From Alphaproteobacteria bacterium (lineage in GTDB: Bacteria > Pseudomonadota > Alphaproteobacteria > Rhizobiales > Rhizobiaceae): 44,359 bases of DNA. The notes under the pieces were generated by a model. It worked only from the letters and a program-made list of their open reading frames with translations. It did no database searches and had not been told where the DNA came from. Positions 1-8,755 of this stretch are shown here, piece after piece. The stretch lies in assembly GCA_024280375.1 (NCBI GenBank), contig JAJRQF010000045.1, positions 1-44,359 of the forward strand. Direction: 5' to 3'. Position numbers and translations under genes: made by a program. The first letter of the stretch is position 1. Every line of letters begins with the position of its first letter.

Positions 1-1
1 G

Positions 2-619
2 GCCGGTGGTGGCGCGCTAACCGGCGTTATGTTCTTTCTGGCCGTGGTTATGGTGGTGCCATTCGGGGTTGGGCCTGATCTCAACCTTTTGGCTCGAATT
101 GGCCCGGCCATGTTGTGGCTTGGCGCATTGCTCGCCTCTTTATTGGGTCTCGATCGCCTGTTTCAGGCCGACCGCGAGGATGGATCGCTCGATTTGTTGA
201 TCATGAACGGTGCACCAATGGCGGCAATTGTTTTCGTTAAATGTCTGGCACATTGGGTCACCACCGGGCTGCCTTTGGTGATTGCCGTGCCGCTGTTTGG
301 CCTGTTTATGAATATGGAGCCGCTTGGCATTCTCGCGACAATGGCAACCCTGATGGCGGGCACACCGGCCATCACCTTTGTTGGCGCGGTGGGCGCAGCC
401 GTTACCGTATCCCTGCCAAGGGGCGGGTTGTTGCTGGCCGTTCTTGTGCTGCCATGGACCATACCGGTGCTGATATTTGGCGTGAGCGCCGCCTATGGCG
501 CGGTTGAGGACCCGGCACCCTTTACCGAGCCCTTTATTGTGCTTTGTGCGATCAGCCTGTTTTTTGCCGTAATCGGGTCGCTTGGTGCGGGCGCAATACT
601 GACACATTCCGATCACTAA
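2..619 (+). CDS. ccmB: Heme exporter protein CcmB, 5'-truncated by window edge
   Basis: This is the membrane subunit of the CcmABC transporter, which acts in system I cytochrome c maturation at the inner membrane. The reading frame is open from base 2, and residues upstream of the first ATG (AGGGALTGV) continue the family sequence, so the true start lies outside the window. Visible features are the CcmB-like stretch VPFGVGPDLNLLARIGPA, then LLASLLGLDRLFQ, and several hydrophobic membrane segments up to the TAA. ccmC follows 91 bases later on the same strand. The identification rests on sequence pattern plus the ccmC-ccmD-ccmG context. Confidence 0.93.
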   Translation, partial: AGGGALTGVMFFLAVVMVVPFGVGPDLNLLARIGPAMLWLGALLASLLGLDRLFQADREDGSLDLLIMNGAPMAAIVFVKCLAHWVTTGLPLVIAVPLFGLFMNMEPLGILATMATLMAGTPAITFVGAVGAAVTVSLPRGGLLLAVLVLPWTIPVLIFGVSAAYGAVEDPAPFTEPFIVLCAISLFFAVIGSLGAGAILTHSDH

Positions 620-710
620 ATAACCCGTCATGAAGCGCCTGCGGCAATCTTGACAAACAATTGTACTTACGCCGATTGATTGGGCAGACCCGGAGGTCTA
701 TATAGCCAAA

Positions 711-1481
711 ATGAGTGATATATCGACAAAAATGCCCGCGCGGCCAAGCCTCAGCGATCTTGCAAACCCGACCCGGTTTTTAAACCTTGTCCGCATCATG
801 CTGCCCTGGCTTTCAATCGTAACAATCGCCCTATTTGCCGTTGGCATCTGGATGAGCTTTGCCGCCCCGGAAGACTATCAGCAGGGCAGAACCGTGCGCA
901 TCATGTTCATTCATGTGCCTGCCGTATGGGTGGCGATGTTTGCCTATATGGTGATGGTATCAAGCGCCCTTGGCGTGTTGGTCTGGCGGCATCCGCTGGC
1001 CGATGTGGCAGCCCGCGCTGCCGCCCCGCTTGGTGCAGCTTTCACCTTTATCGGGCTGATCACCGGTTCCATCTGGGGCAAACCGATGTGGGGCACCTGG
1101 TGGGTTTGGGATGCGCGACTGACCTCGTTTCTGGTGCTGTTCATCATCTATCTTGGCCTGATTGCCCTTTGGCGCGCCATTGAAGAACCGGCATCTGCTG
1201 CCCGACCCGCAGCCGTGTTCATTCTAATCGGTGCGATCAATGTGCCGATCATCAAATTTTCGGTCGACTGGTGGAACACATTGCACCAACCGGCCAGTGT
1301 TTTTAAAATGGGTGGTCCCGCCCTTTCTCCAGAATTTTTGTGGCCGCTACTGATTATGGCTGTCGCCTGTTCGATGTTTTTCTTAACCTTGCATTTAATG
1401 GCCATGCGCAACGAGATATTGCGCCGCCGTATTCGCTCGCTGCAAATTAACACCGCACGCCGGGCCGAGCGCGGGCAATAA
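711..1481 (+). CDS. ccmC: Heme exporter / chaperone-loading protein CcmC
   Basis: CcmC is an inner-membrane protein that delivers heme to the chaperone CcmE. The 256-residue protein has about six hydrophobic segments. It contains the tryptophan-rich heme-handling motif WGTWWVWDARLTS at about residues 127-139, and conserved histidines in FIHVP (about 67-70) and near NTLHQPAS. Its length matches the family. It lies between ccmB and ccmD, and ccmD starts 10 bases after its TAA, so this is an operon. No ccmE is visible in the window. Confidence 0.96.
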   Translation: MSDISTKMPARPSLSDLANPTRFLNLVRIMLPWLSIVTIALFAVGIWMSFAAPEDYQQGRTVRIMFIHVPAVWVAMFAYMVMVSSALGVLVWRHPLADVAARAAAPLGAAFTFIGLITGSIWGKPMWGTWWVWDARLTSFLVLFIIYLGLIALWRAIEEPASAARPAAVFILIGAINVPIIKFSVDWWNTLHQPASVFKMGGPALSPEFLWPLLIMAVACSMFFLTLHLMAMRNEILRRRIRSLQINTARRAERGQ

Positions 1482-1491
1482 GGATAATCGA

Positions 1492-1671
1492 ATGAGCATG
1501 TTTGACGAAAAATATTTCAACTATATCGCCTCATCCTGGGGCATCAGCCTTTTGGTGTTTGCAGGTCTCATTTTTTGGATAATGTTCCAGCACCGGGCCT
1601 TTAACGCAAAACTGGAAGCGCTCGAAAAACAGGGCATCACAAGACGGTCCGGCAAATCAGCGAAAGCATAA
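1492..1671 (+). CDS. ccmD: Heme exporter protein CcmD
   Basis: This is a 59-residue single-span membrane protein. CcmD stabilises release of holo-CcmE from the CcmABC complex. One hydrophobic helix (about residues 16-33) is followed by a basic, helical cytoplasmic tail (HRAFNAKLEALEKQ), the typical CcmD plan. The ATG lies 10 bases after the ccmC stop, preceded by a purine-rich AAGGATAA. The stop is only 2 bases before the next gene. Size and operon position decide the call, because the family has little sequence conservation. Confidence 0.9.
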   Translation: MSMFDEKYFNYIASSWGISLLVFAGLIFWIMFQHRAFNAKLEALEKQGITRRSGKSAKA

Positions 1672-1673
1672 AT

Positions 1674-2270
1674 ATGAGCGAAGAAATCAAAGAAGACCTA
1701 CCGGGTAACAGAAATACGCGTGTTATTCTGGCATTGATTCCGCTGATATTATTTGCGGGCCTTGCCTTTATTTTCCTCAAACAATTAAAAAGCGATACCA
1801 ACCCTTCCGAATTACCGTCGCCATTATTGGGCAAAGCAGCACCGGAATTTTCCATGCCGGCGCTCGAAGGTCTTAAGCGCGATGGCAACCAGATACCCGG
1901 CCTTAAAACCGCAGACTTCAACGGCAAGGTAACCTTGGTCAATGTCTGGGCCTCATGGTGTGTTCCCTGCCGGGTTGAGCATCCAATTATTATGGAATTG
2001 GGCAAGGACGACCGCTTCCGCCTTGTTGGCATCAACTATAAAGACAAGCCGGGAAATGCCCTGCGTTTTCTGGGCCAATTGGGCAATCCGTTTGACGCGG
2101 TCGGCGTAGACCAAAAGGGCCGCGCGGCGATTGACTGGGGTGTTTATGGTATTCCGGAAACTTTTCTGATCGGCCGCGATGCAACAATCCGCTACAAACA
2201 TGTCGGCCCGCTCAACCCGATCTCACTGCAAAAACTAAAAGCCGAAATTGATAAGGCGATTAAGGGGTAG
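1674..2270 (+). CDS. ccmG: Thiol:disulfide interchange protein CcmG/DsbE
   Basis: A membrane-anchored periplasmic thioredoxin-like protein (198 residues) that reduces apocytochrome c or CcmH so heme can be ligated. An N-terminal anchor spans about residues 17-35. The thioredoxin fold carries the active site WASWCVPC (Cys96, Cys99) and the family signature GVYGIPETFLI with its cis-proline near residue 163. Its start is 2 bases after the ccmD stop, so translation is probably coupled. It ends in TAG and runs tail-to-tail into the next gene, leaving only 12 bases. Confidence 0.95.
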   Translation: MSEEIKEDLPGNRNTRVILALIPLILFAGLAFIFLKQLKSDTNPSELPSPLLGKAAPEFSMPALEGLKRDGNQIPGLKTADFNGKVTLVNVWASWCVPCRVEHPIIMELGKDDRFRLVGINYKDKPGNALRFLGQLGNPFDAVGVDQKGRAAIDWGVYGIPETFLIGRDATIRYKHVGPLNPISLQKLKAEIDKAIKG

Positions 2271-2282
2271 TTGGGTTTGGTG

Positions 2283-3938
2283 TCACGACTGAGCAGGTAT
2301 ATCGTTTCGATCCATCTCATCCCACCACGGCAAGAGTATTCCAATGTCATCAGTAAATGGGTATCTTCGCTCTTTCTGTTCATCGGCTTTCAGCAAATCG
2401 CTATGTATGCCATCTAATCGCCAACCTTTATACTTTTCTGAATTGGCCGCAGATAGTGCTTTCTTGAACGAAGACTCTGTTGCAGTGGACAAAATTCTTT
2501 CCAATTCTGAGATTGCCAGGAAAACGATCGGCTTTCTGTCCGTATCAGTGATTTCTGGGTCCTTTACATTTGTCATGTCAGTTGCTTCTTGAAGTACGCT
2601 TTCGCGTAGTGTGTCTGCCATCACAAGCCAATTATCCAGTGTCAGGACTACGCCAATAGTCGAGCCAGTAAGGTTATATTGGGCATACCCGCGGCGACAA
2701 TGTGAAAAGAAGCGCCACAACTGAAATACCGCCTTTGCAAGGTCTTCATATCCCCGTGCCGCCAACGGGTCTCTACCGAACATTGCTACTTGCGACATCC
2801 GCGTTGCTTTGCATTCGTAGGCCACATCTAGCCAATTGTTGGAGTTACAAAGTACATCTGGCGTGGAATAGGTATTGGGTTTTTTGCGGTAATTGGATTC
2901 CGATTCCCACTCATAGTTTGGAAGAGCATCTGACAGGTAACGAAAGCAATAATCTTCAAATCGTTTACCATAGTCGTCTCTCACTGGTCCCTCACCACCG
3001 ATAACATCGTAAAACACTCCTGAAGTAATACGTGCAAGTATCAGTTCTGGTAACGGCGCACGAATTCTCTCACCTTGATCACCAAAGCGCAGGCAAGGGG
3101 CTTGACGTAGGATACTAGGCCGATCTGCGGTATGAACGATACCCTTGCGATTTGTTCTCGCCAATTTGGCTGCATCATGAAATGGTAGTGAAATTAACGC
3201 CAGTACGCGTTCAATTTCGTCCCAAGTTACTCCGAGTTCCGCCCATGATGCTGTTTCTCGAACAACCGGAGAAATTGTAAACGAAACATAGAGCATAAAT
3301 CCAATTTGTGAAAATCGATTAAAACTGATCCCATGTTGGTGCTCGAAATAACTTGCACATTCGCCTTGCCCATAAACAAACGCATTTCGGTAAAATTGCG
3401 GAATATTAGCATAGCCGCGTTGCCAGTCAAATTGACGGCTGGCAATCCTAGCCATTTCTACAAAAATACTCTCGCTTCTCTTTTGAATTCTAAACTCGGC
3501 GTTCTCGAGCTTTCGGAGCCATTTCGCGCATTGTATTGACACTTGAAAGTGGTCCCAATGTAACGTCCGTTTGCGACCATTCTTGGATCGTAGCAATTTT
3601 GGAATCGTCATCAACTCATTAGCAAGCGTCTCTATCTCCCACTTCTGAACGAAATGCGGGCTTATCATTTTTGTTGTAATTGCACCGTCCGGTATAGTTT
3701 CTGGCCTAATATAGTTCCGCGCTGCATGTGCATAATCAGACTGTAACGCATGAGTCGCCCAGAGTAACTGAATGAACTCTTCATCACCGGCTACGCTCAA
3801 GAGCTTGTTGAGCTTTTTGCGATAGTATTCGCGCATAATCAAAACTGCCTCATCAAACATAAATGGCAGGCAAGTCAGGCCGATTTTGTCTTGGGCGAAC
3901 TGACTTACTTTACCGCGATTCCTGCTAGCATAGTCCAA
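2283..3938 (-). CDS. Putative PD-(D/E)XK nuclease-like protein, unknown function
   Basis: I do not recognise a named family for this 551-residue soluble protein. The C-terminal half shows an arrangement typical of PD-(D/E)XK nucleases: an acidic residue in GKRFEDY (Glu328), then TPDVL (Asp361), a short strand, and YECKA (Glu375, Lys377). The N-terminal 300 residues look mostly helical and hold no recognised motif, and no signal peptide or membrane span is seen. It stands alone between ccmG and purH, opposite to ccm, and looks like an insertion into a housekeeping neighbourhood. Single genes of this kind are often defence or restriction factors, but that is inference. The ATG at 3938 is the first in frame; an alternative Met lies at about residue 27. 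Confidence 0.6.
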   Translation of the reverse strand: MDYASRNRGKVSQFAQDKIGLTCLPFMFDEAVLIMREYYRKKLNKLLSVAGDEEFIQLLWATHALQSDYAHAARNYIRPETIPDGAITTKMISPHFVQKWEIETLANELMTIPKLLRSKNGRKRTLHWDHFQVSIQCAKWLRKLENAEFRIQKRSESIFVEMARIASRQFDWQRGYANIPQFYRNAFVYGQGECASYFEHQHGISFNRFSQIGFMLYVSFTISPVVRETASWAELGVTWDEIERVLALISLPFHDAAKLARTNRKGIVHTADRPSILRQAPCLRFGDQGERIRAPLPELILARITSGVFYDVIGGEGPVRDDYGKRFEDYCFRYLSDALPNYEWESESNYRKKPNTYSTPDVLCNSNNWLDVAYECKATRMSQVAMFGRDPLAARGYEDLAKAVFQLWRFFSHCRRGYAQYNLTGSTIGVVLTLDNWLVMADTLRESVLQEATDMTNVKDPEITDTDRKPIVFLAISELERILSTATESSFKKALSAANSEKYKGWRLDGIHSDLLKADEQKERRYPFTDDIGILLPWWDEMDRNDIPAQS

Positions 3939-3975
3939 TCGTTAAATATTAAACTCTACAGCCCCAAGAAAATAT

Positions 3976-5592
3976 TCAATGCCTGAAATGCCGATGGCCG
4001 GTAAAGACCATGGCAATTCCGGCCTCATCGGCCGCCGCAATTACCTCATTATCGCGCATTGAGCCACCGGGTTGAATGACCGCGGTTGCACCGGCTTCAA
4101 TGGCTGAAAGTAATCCATCGGCAAATGGGAAGAAGGCATCCGATGCCACAACGGAGCCCACCGTCATTGGTGTGTCCTGTTCGGCGAGTTCGGCAGCATC
4201 AACCGCTTTTCTGGCAGCTATTCGCGATGAATCCACCCGGCTCATCTGCCCCGCACCAACGCCCACGGTTGCCCCATCGCGCACATAGATGATGGCGTTG
4301 GATTTCACATATTTGGCAACCTTGAAGGCGATTTTCAAATCAACCAGCTCTTTTTCAGTTGGTGCGCGCTTGGTCACCGTTTTCAATTCCATATCATCGA
4401 CAACCGCATTATCGCGCCCCTGCACCAAAATACCACCTGATACGGTTTTGGCGTAGAGGCCACTATCGCGAGGGTTGGGCATGCCGCTGGTTACCAAAAG
4501 CCGCATATTCTTGCGTGAGGCAATCATTCTATTGGCAATCGGGTCAACATCCGGTGCGATAATAACCTCGGTCAAAATCTTGACGATCTCGGCAGCGGTT
4601 TCCTCATCCAGTGGCTTGTTTAGGGCGATAATACCACCAAATGCCGAGACCGGATCACAGGCAAGGGCGCGCAAATAGGCTTGTTTTTGTGTATCAGCCA
4701 CCGCAAATCCGCACGGATTGCCATGTTTGATGATCGCAACTGCGGCTTGTTTTTCAGCCTCAAATTCTGCCACCAGTTCAAAGGCCGCATCCGTATCGTT
4801 GATATTATTATAGGAGAGCTTTTTGCCCTGTAGCTGCTGGGCGGTGGCAACCCCTTTGCGCCCATCGCCGGTTTTATAAAATGCCGCCGTCTGATGCGGA
4901 TTTTCACCATAGCGCATCACTTCAGCCAATTTACCGCCAATGGTTCGATATTCCGGCGCATCAATGCCAAGGCTTTCGGCAAACCAGTTTGAGATTGCCG
5001 CATCATAGGCGGCCGTTCGCGCATATGCGGTTTGGGCAAGCTTCTGGCGCAAGGAATAGGGCAGCGAGCCCTCATTTTCATCGAGCGCTTCGCCAATATC
5101 ATCATAGTCGACCGGGTTGGTGACGATGGCCACATAGGCATGGTTTTTTGCCGATGCACGAATGAGTGTTGGCCCACCAATATCAACATTTTCCACGCAA
5201 TTGGCGTAGTCCGCCCCAGAGGCAACGGTTTTTTCAAACGGATAGAGATTGGAAACCACCAGATCAATGGGCTGAATGTTATGCTCGCCCATAGCGTCAA
5301 TATGTTCTGCCTCACCGCGAATGGCCAAAATACCGCCATGCACTTTCGGGTGCAGGGTTTTCACCCGTCCGTCCATAATTTCAGGAAAGTTGGTCAACTC
5401 ACTAATATCGCGAACCGCCAATCCGGCATCGCTGAGTTCCTTATAGGTGCCGCCGGTGGAAACCAGCTCCACATCATATTCCGCCAGTTTGCGGGCAAAT
5501 TTCACCAGCCCGGTTTTATCAGCAACCGACAAAAGCGCGCGCCGCACCCGAACCAGATCTGGCACAGGGGTATTCCGGGATTTCACAGACAT
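3976..5592 (-). CDS. purH: Bifunctional AICAR formyltransferase / IMP cyclohydrolase
   Basis: PurH catalyses the last two steps of IMP synthesis. The N-terminal MGS-like cyclohydrolase domain starts at [14 protein letters not shown] and includes STGGTYKEL and [18 protein letters not shown]. The C-terminal transformylase domain includes the KHGNPCG motif (Lys and His catalytic). The protein ends in GHRHFRH, as is usual. The open frame extends upstream to 5706, but the ATG at 5592 gives the normal length (538 residues) and has a good AAGGAA ribosome site about 10 bases upstream. The 5' extension lacks homologous character. Confidence 0.96.
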   Translation of the reverse strand: MSVKSRNTPVPDLVRVRRALLSVADKTGLVKFARKLAEYDVELVSTGGTYKELSDAGLAVRDISELTNFPEIMDGRVKTLHPKVHGGILAIRGEAEHIDAMGEHNIQPIDLVVSNLYPFEKTVASGADYANCVENVDIGGPTLIRASAKNHAYVAIVTNPVDYDDIGEALDENEGSLPYSLRQKLAQTAYARTAAYDAAISNWFAESLGIDAPEYRTIGGKLAEVMRYGENPHQTAAFYKTGDGRKGVATAQQLQGKKLSYNNINDTDAAFELVAEFEAEKQAAVAIIKHGNPCGFAVADTQKQAYLRALACDPVSAFGGIIALNKPLDEETAAEIVKILTEVIIAPDVDPIANRMIASRKNMRLLVTSGMPNPRDSGLYAKTVSGGILVQGRDNAVVDDMELKTVTKRAPTEKELVDLKIAFKVAKYVKSNAIIYVRDGATVGVGAGQMSRVDSSRIAARKAVDAAELAEQDTPMTVGSVVASDAFFPFADGLLSAIEAGATAVIQPGGSMRDNEVIAAADEAGIAMVFTGHRHFRH

Positions 5593-5722
5593 AGAAAAAA
5601 TTCCTTGGATAGCAGCAGAATTGAGGAGCTTATTTGGCCCATGCATATAGCGAATGCAGCCGGTATAGAAGCGTGAGCGCAGGTTCTTAACTGTTTTGAA
5701 CTGCATACATTCTTATGATGTA

Positions 5723-6622
5723 TCATTCGTCGCAGGCTAAACCTACCATATGGCGAATATCATCTGGCGTTCTACCAGAACGGCGTAAAGTACGAAGCGA
5801 TGTGTCATCGGCACTTTTGGAAAGCTTGCGCCCGTCATCGGATAAAATCAAATCGTGGTGGTGATAGATCGGCGCGCGCAGGCCCAACAACTCCTGCAAC
5901 AGCCGATGCACAAAGGTAGCAAAGAACAAATCACGCCCCCGCACGATGTGGGTGATATTTTGCAAGGCATCATCCAGAACCACAGAGAGATGATAACTGG
6001 TTGGCAGCTCATTTCGTCCCAGGATAACATCGCCCCAAAGTAATGGGTCGCAAGCCACCTTGCCGGTTTCGCCGTGCGGGCCGCCCCCCAATTCTTCGAA
6101 TTCAAGCGCATTGCCAACGGTTTTAAGCGCCGCTTTCATATCCAGACGAAGGGCGTAAGGCTTACCCGATGCGATAAGCTGCAACCGGTGCTGTTTATCG
6201 CGACCACGATCAATATCAGGATAAAGCGGCGCGCCGTCCGGGTCCTTCGGCCATGGTTTGTTGGCATCAGAATTATCCGCAATATAGCGTTTGATTTCTC
6301 CCCGGCTCATAAAGGCCGGATAGAGCAGGTTTTGTTCTGCCAATTGGTCGAGCGCTTTTTGATATTCGGCAAAATGCTCAGATTGCCGTCGCGGTGCACC
6401 TTCCCATTCTATCCCCAGCCAATGGAGATCGTCCAGCATTTGCTCTTCCAACAGGGGTGTGCAACGGGTGGTATCAATATCTTCAATACGCAACAACAGT
6501 TGTCCGCCCGCCCGCCTCGCCAAATCGAAATTCAGCAGGGCAGAATAGGCATGGCCCAAATGCAATTGACCATTGGGGCTTGGGGCAAAACGAAAGATGG
6601 GTTGTGAAATATTCTCGACCAT
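5723..6622 (-). CDS. gluQRS: Glutamyl-Q tRNA(Asp) synthetase
   Basis: This class I synthetase-like enzyme charges glutamate onto queuosine-34 of tRNA-Asp. It shows the nucleotide-binding motif RFAPSPNGQLHLGHAYSALL (HLGH as the HIGH box) and the KMSKS-like GRKLSKS. It lacks the anticodon-binding domain of GltX, and its 299 residues fit GluQRS. The usual zinc-ligand cysteines (YPCFC in the E. coli protein) are absent: the sequence reads YPAFMSR and LYPDIDRG. It is transcribed divergently from the AlkA-type glycosylase with 45 bases between them. Confidence 0.93.
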   Translation of the reverse strand: MVENISQPIFRFAPSPNGQLHLGHAYSALLNFDLARRAGGQLLLRIEDIDTTRCTPLLEEQMLDDLHWLGIEWEGAPRRQSEHFAEYQKALDQLAEQNLLYPAFMSRGEIKRYIADNSDANKPWPKDPDGAPLYPDIDRGRDKQHRLQLIASGKPYALRLDMKAALKTVGNALEFEELGGGPHGETGKVACDPLLWGDVILGRNELPTSYHLSVVLDDALQNITHIVRGRDLFFATFVHRLLQELLGLRAPIYHHHDLILSDDGRKLSKSADDTSLRTLRRSGRTPDDIRHMVGLACDE

Positions 6623-6667
6623 GTTTTCAATCTATCCAATGGCGAGGGAACTGAATAGAGTTCGTAT

Positions 6668-7312
6668 TTGAAAAGAATTACCAACATTGAAGACGTCAAT
6701 AAAGGGTTGGAAGCCCTGCTGCTGCTTGATCCAAAATTACGCCCAATTGCAGAACATGCGGGACCGTTACCCCTGCGGCTGCGCGCACCAGGCTTTCATG
6801 GGCTTGCAGAAATCATCGTCTCACAACAGGTCTCCAAAACCAGCGCCGCCGCCATGTTCGGCAGGTTAGAAAAGCTGGTTAATCCGCTGTCAGCTGAACA
6901 TATTCTCCACCTTGGCGAGGCCCCGATGATTGAGGCCGGTCTTTCGCGCGCCAAGCAATCAACGCTTACGCTGGTTGCAAAAGCAATTGAACATGACGGA
7001 CTTAACCTTGAAGCGCTTTGTCAAATTCCAGCCCTTGAGGCGCAGGAAAACCTCACCTCGATTAAAGGTATTGGGCCGTGGACTGCGGAAGTATTTTTGT
7101 TATTTTGCGCAGGCCATGCGGATATTTTTCCTGCCGGTGACGTGGCGCTTCAACACGCCATTGGTGAAGGGCTTGGTCTGTCGTTACGGCCAAAAGACAA
7201 AGAGGTTCGCAAAATTGCCGAAATCTGGTCGCCCTATCGCGGTATCGCTGCCCGGTTATTCTGGTCATACTATGCCTATTTAAAACAAGGACGTGATGTA
7301 ATTCCTGTATAA
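6668..7312 (+). CDS. DNA-3-methyladenine glycosylase, AlkA-like (HhH-GPD)
   Basis: A base-excision repair glycosylase of 214 residues that removes alkylated purines. The helix-hairpin-helix is LTSIKGIGPWTAE (about 129-141), followed by the Gly-Pro-Asp loop FPAGDVALQ with the presumed catalytic Asp158. An early QQVSKTSA helix is typical of the family. The start is TTG at 6668: an in-frame TAG lies 10 bases upstream and no ATG is near, so no longer product is possible. It lacks the E. coli AlkA N-terminal extra domain, as in many alphaproteobacterial homologues. Confidence 0.9.
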   Translation: MKRITNIEDVNKGLEALLLLDPKLRPIAEHAGPLPLRLRAPGFHGLAEIIVSQQVSKTSAAAMFGRLEKLVNPLSAEHILHLGEAPMIEAGLSRAKQSTLTLVAKAIEHDGLNLEALCQIPALEAQENLTSIKGIGPWTAEVFLLFCAGHADIFPAGDVALQHAIGEGLGLSLRPKDKEVRKIAEIWSPYRGIAARLFWSYYAYLKQGRDVIPV

Positions 7313-7404
7313 AATCAGCCATTAGACCTTCACATCCAGGTTTTTGTGTTCTTAGATGGTGGATGAAATTCCGTGACAGCGAAGTTTGAAACCGGGAGAA
7401 TAAT

Positions 7405-7962
7405 TTGACGATCGCCCTATCACCCGACGCCCACCCGGCACTGGTGCTCAATGCTGACTATAGGCCGCTGAACTATTTCCCCCTGTCGCTGTGGTCGTGG
7501 CAGGATGCGGTAAAAGCTGTGTTTCTCGACCGTGTCGATATTGTTGCCGAATATGACAATGAGGTTCATTCCCCGTCATTTACAATGAAACTGCCAAGTG
7601 TCATTTCGCTAAAAACCTATGTGAAAACATCCAGAAAACCGGCCTTTACGCGGTTCAATCTCTTCCTGCGCGATGATTTTCAATGCCAATATTGTGGTTC
7701 ACCCGAAGAGCTGACCTTCGATCATCTTGTGCCGCGGTCTTTGGGCGGCAGAACAACCTGGGAAAACATCATTACCGCCTGCTCCAGCTGCAATCTACGC
7801 AAGGGCGGAAAACTAACCAGTAAGGCCCGTATGTGGCCGAGGCATCACCCCTTTACGCCAAGTGTGCACGATCTGCAAAATAACGGGCGAAAGTTTCCAC
7901 CCAACTATCTGCATGAAAGCTGGATGGATTACCTCTATTGGGATACCCCGCTGGAGCCATAG
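7405..7962 (+). CDS. HNH endonuclease family protein
   Basis: A 185-residue protein with a C-terminal HNH zinc domain. CQYC (Cys94, Cys97) and CSSC (about 126-129) are the zinc pairs; DHLVPRSLGG holds the HNH Asp-His (about 106-107), and ENIITAC the central Asn. The N-terminal part (VLNADYRPLNYFPLSLW) is characteristic of a conserved alphaproteobacterial HNH family. Its cellular role is not established, so I assign none. The start is TTG at 7405 with GGGAGA about 6 bases upstream. The stop TAG (7960-7962) overlaps the first base of a perfect palindrome. Confidence 0.85.
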   Translation: MTIALSPDAHPALVLNADYRPLNYFPLSLWSWQDAVKAVFLDRVDIVAEYDNEVHSPSFTMKLPSVISLKTYVKTSRKPAFTRFNLFLRDDFQCQYCGSPEELTFDHLVPRSLGGRTTWENIITACSSCNLRKGGKLTSKARMWPRHHPFTPSVHDLQNNGRKFPPNYLHESWMDYLYWDTPLEP

Positions 7963-7973
7963 GGTCCGGACCC
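7962..7973. repeat. 12-bp perfect palindrome GGGTCCGGACCC
   Basis: GGGTCCGGACCC directly follows the TA of the HNH stop codon. Its start resembles the tip of the MITE-like element at 23202 (GGGTCTGGACTCA), also TA-preceded and also at a stop codon. No matching far end is seen nearby, so it may be a lone relic or a chance likeness. Confidence 0.4.
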
Positions 7974-8103
7974 ATAAATCTCTCACGGTCTTTGATGTTC
8001 TGATAGCGAATTCTCAGTCCAAAATTACCACAGTCACCCGTATAGCGAGCAAACAGCGAGCCGGGCGAACAGCCCGCGCCGTCGCCGGCTTGGTGCACAG
8101 CAC

Positions 8104-8145
8104 TATAGCATGGTGCGTTCAATAGTATTCACGCACTATGCTATA
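8104..8145. repeat. Imperfect 14-bp inverted repeat in intergenic region
   Basis: The arms TATAGCATGGTGCG (8104-8117) and CGCACTATGCTATA (8132-8145) pair at 13 of 14 positions across a 14-base loop. There is no T tract beyond the stem, so a classical terminator is not obvious. Downstream at about 8177-8203 lies AAAACCGGTGCCCACTTTT, like the CCGGTTCCCACTTTT motif that recurs in Rhizobiales intergenic DNA (recalled, not searched). The gap 7963-8230 holds no gene that I can support. Confidence 0.5.
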
Positions 8146-8230
8146 ACTCTCTGTATTCGCACGTCTTTATTCCTAAAACCGGTGCCCACTTTTAGGAGAC
8201 AAGCTTTAAATTGCCGTGAGACAGATAGAG

Positions 8231-8749
8231 TTATTCATTGCGCCCGAATGCGCCGTGCCAGGCCATTGATGCCATGATTAAAGATACAATCACATTCCAC
8301 CCGGCAAATGATATGCCCAAAAATCGGCCGGCAGCCTCATTGCACGAAGGTGGTTTGGTATTGGCCAGGCTTGAAAGTAAATCTCCGGCAGTGCCGGTAA
8401 TCCCGTCAACGGCCGCCCCACAGCTTACCGGCCCCGGCCAAAATCCCCATTCAACACCGGAATGATAAGCACCTATTCCAGCCGTTGTCAGCAAACCCAA
8501 TAATGTGATCAGTAACAGCAAACGAACCAGAAATGCCGGGCGTCCAAGCATCGCCAATAAAAGCGCCAAAAAGCCCGCCGGCATAGCGACAAAGTAATAG
8601 GGCTGCCGCTGCAAATAGCACAATTCACACGGGATATATCCACCGATATACTGAAACCCGAGGACAGAACCAATCGCGGCAATCATACCAAGTGATACCA
8701 GCATCGCCATTCTGATCTGATTTGTGCCAATAGGCGCATTTAAAGCCAT
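8231..8749 (-). CDS. Disulfide bond formation protein B (DsbB-like)
   Basis: An inner-membrane thiol oxidase-like protein of 172 residues with four hydrophobic segments. DsbB reoxidises a periplasmic DsbA and passes electrons to quinone. The first periplasmic redox pair is CELC in PCELCYLQR (Cys41, Cys44). A second pair lies in the long loop: one Cys in GPVSCGAA and one in KPPSCNEA. The Arg after the first pair is conserved in the family. It follows the YqaA-like gene by 6 bases on the same strand, so the two are probably co-transcribed. Confidence 0.9.
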   Translation of the reverse strand: MALNAPIGTNQIRMAMLVSLGMIAAIGSVLGFQYIGGYIPCELCYLQRQPYYFVAMPAGFLALLLAMLGRPAFLVRLLLLITLLGLLTTAGIGAYHSGVEWGFWPGPVSCGAAVDGITGTAGDLLSSLANTKPPSCNEAAGRFLGISFAGWNVIVSLIMASMAWHGAFGRNE

Positions 8750-8755
8750 TTTGAA

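Noticed and set aside
5593-5706. N-terminal extension of purH to 5706
   Set aside because: No family similarity, poor ribosome site; the ATG at 5592 has AAGGAA and gives normal length.
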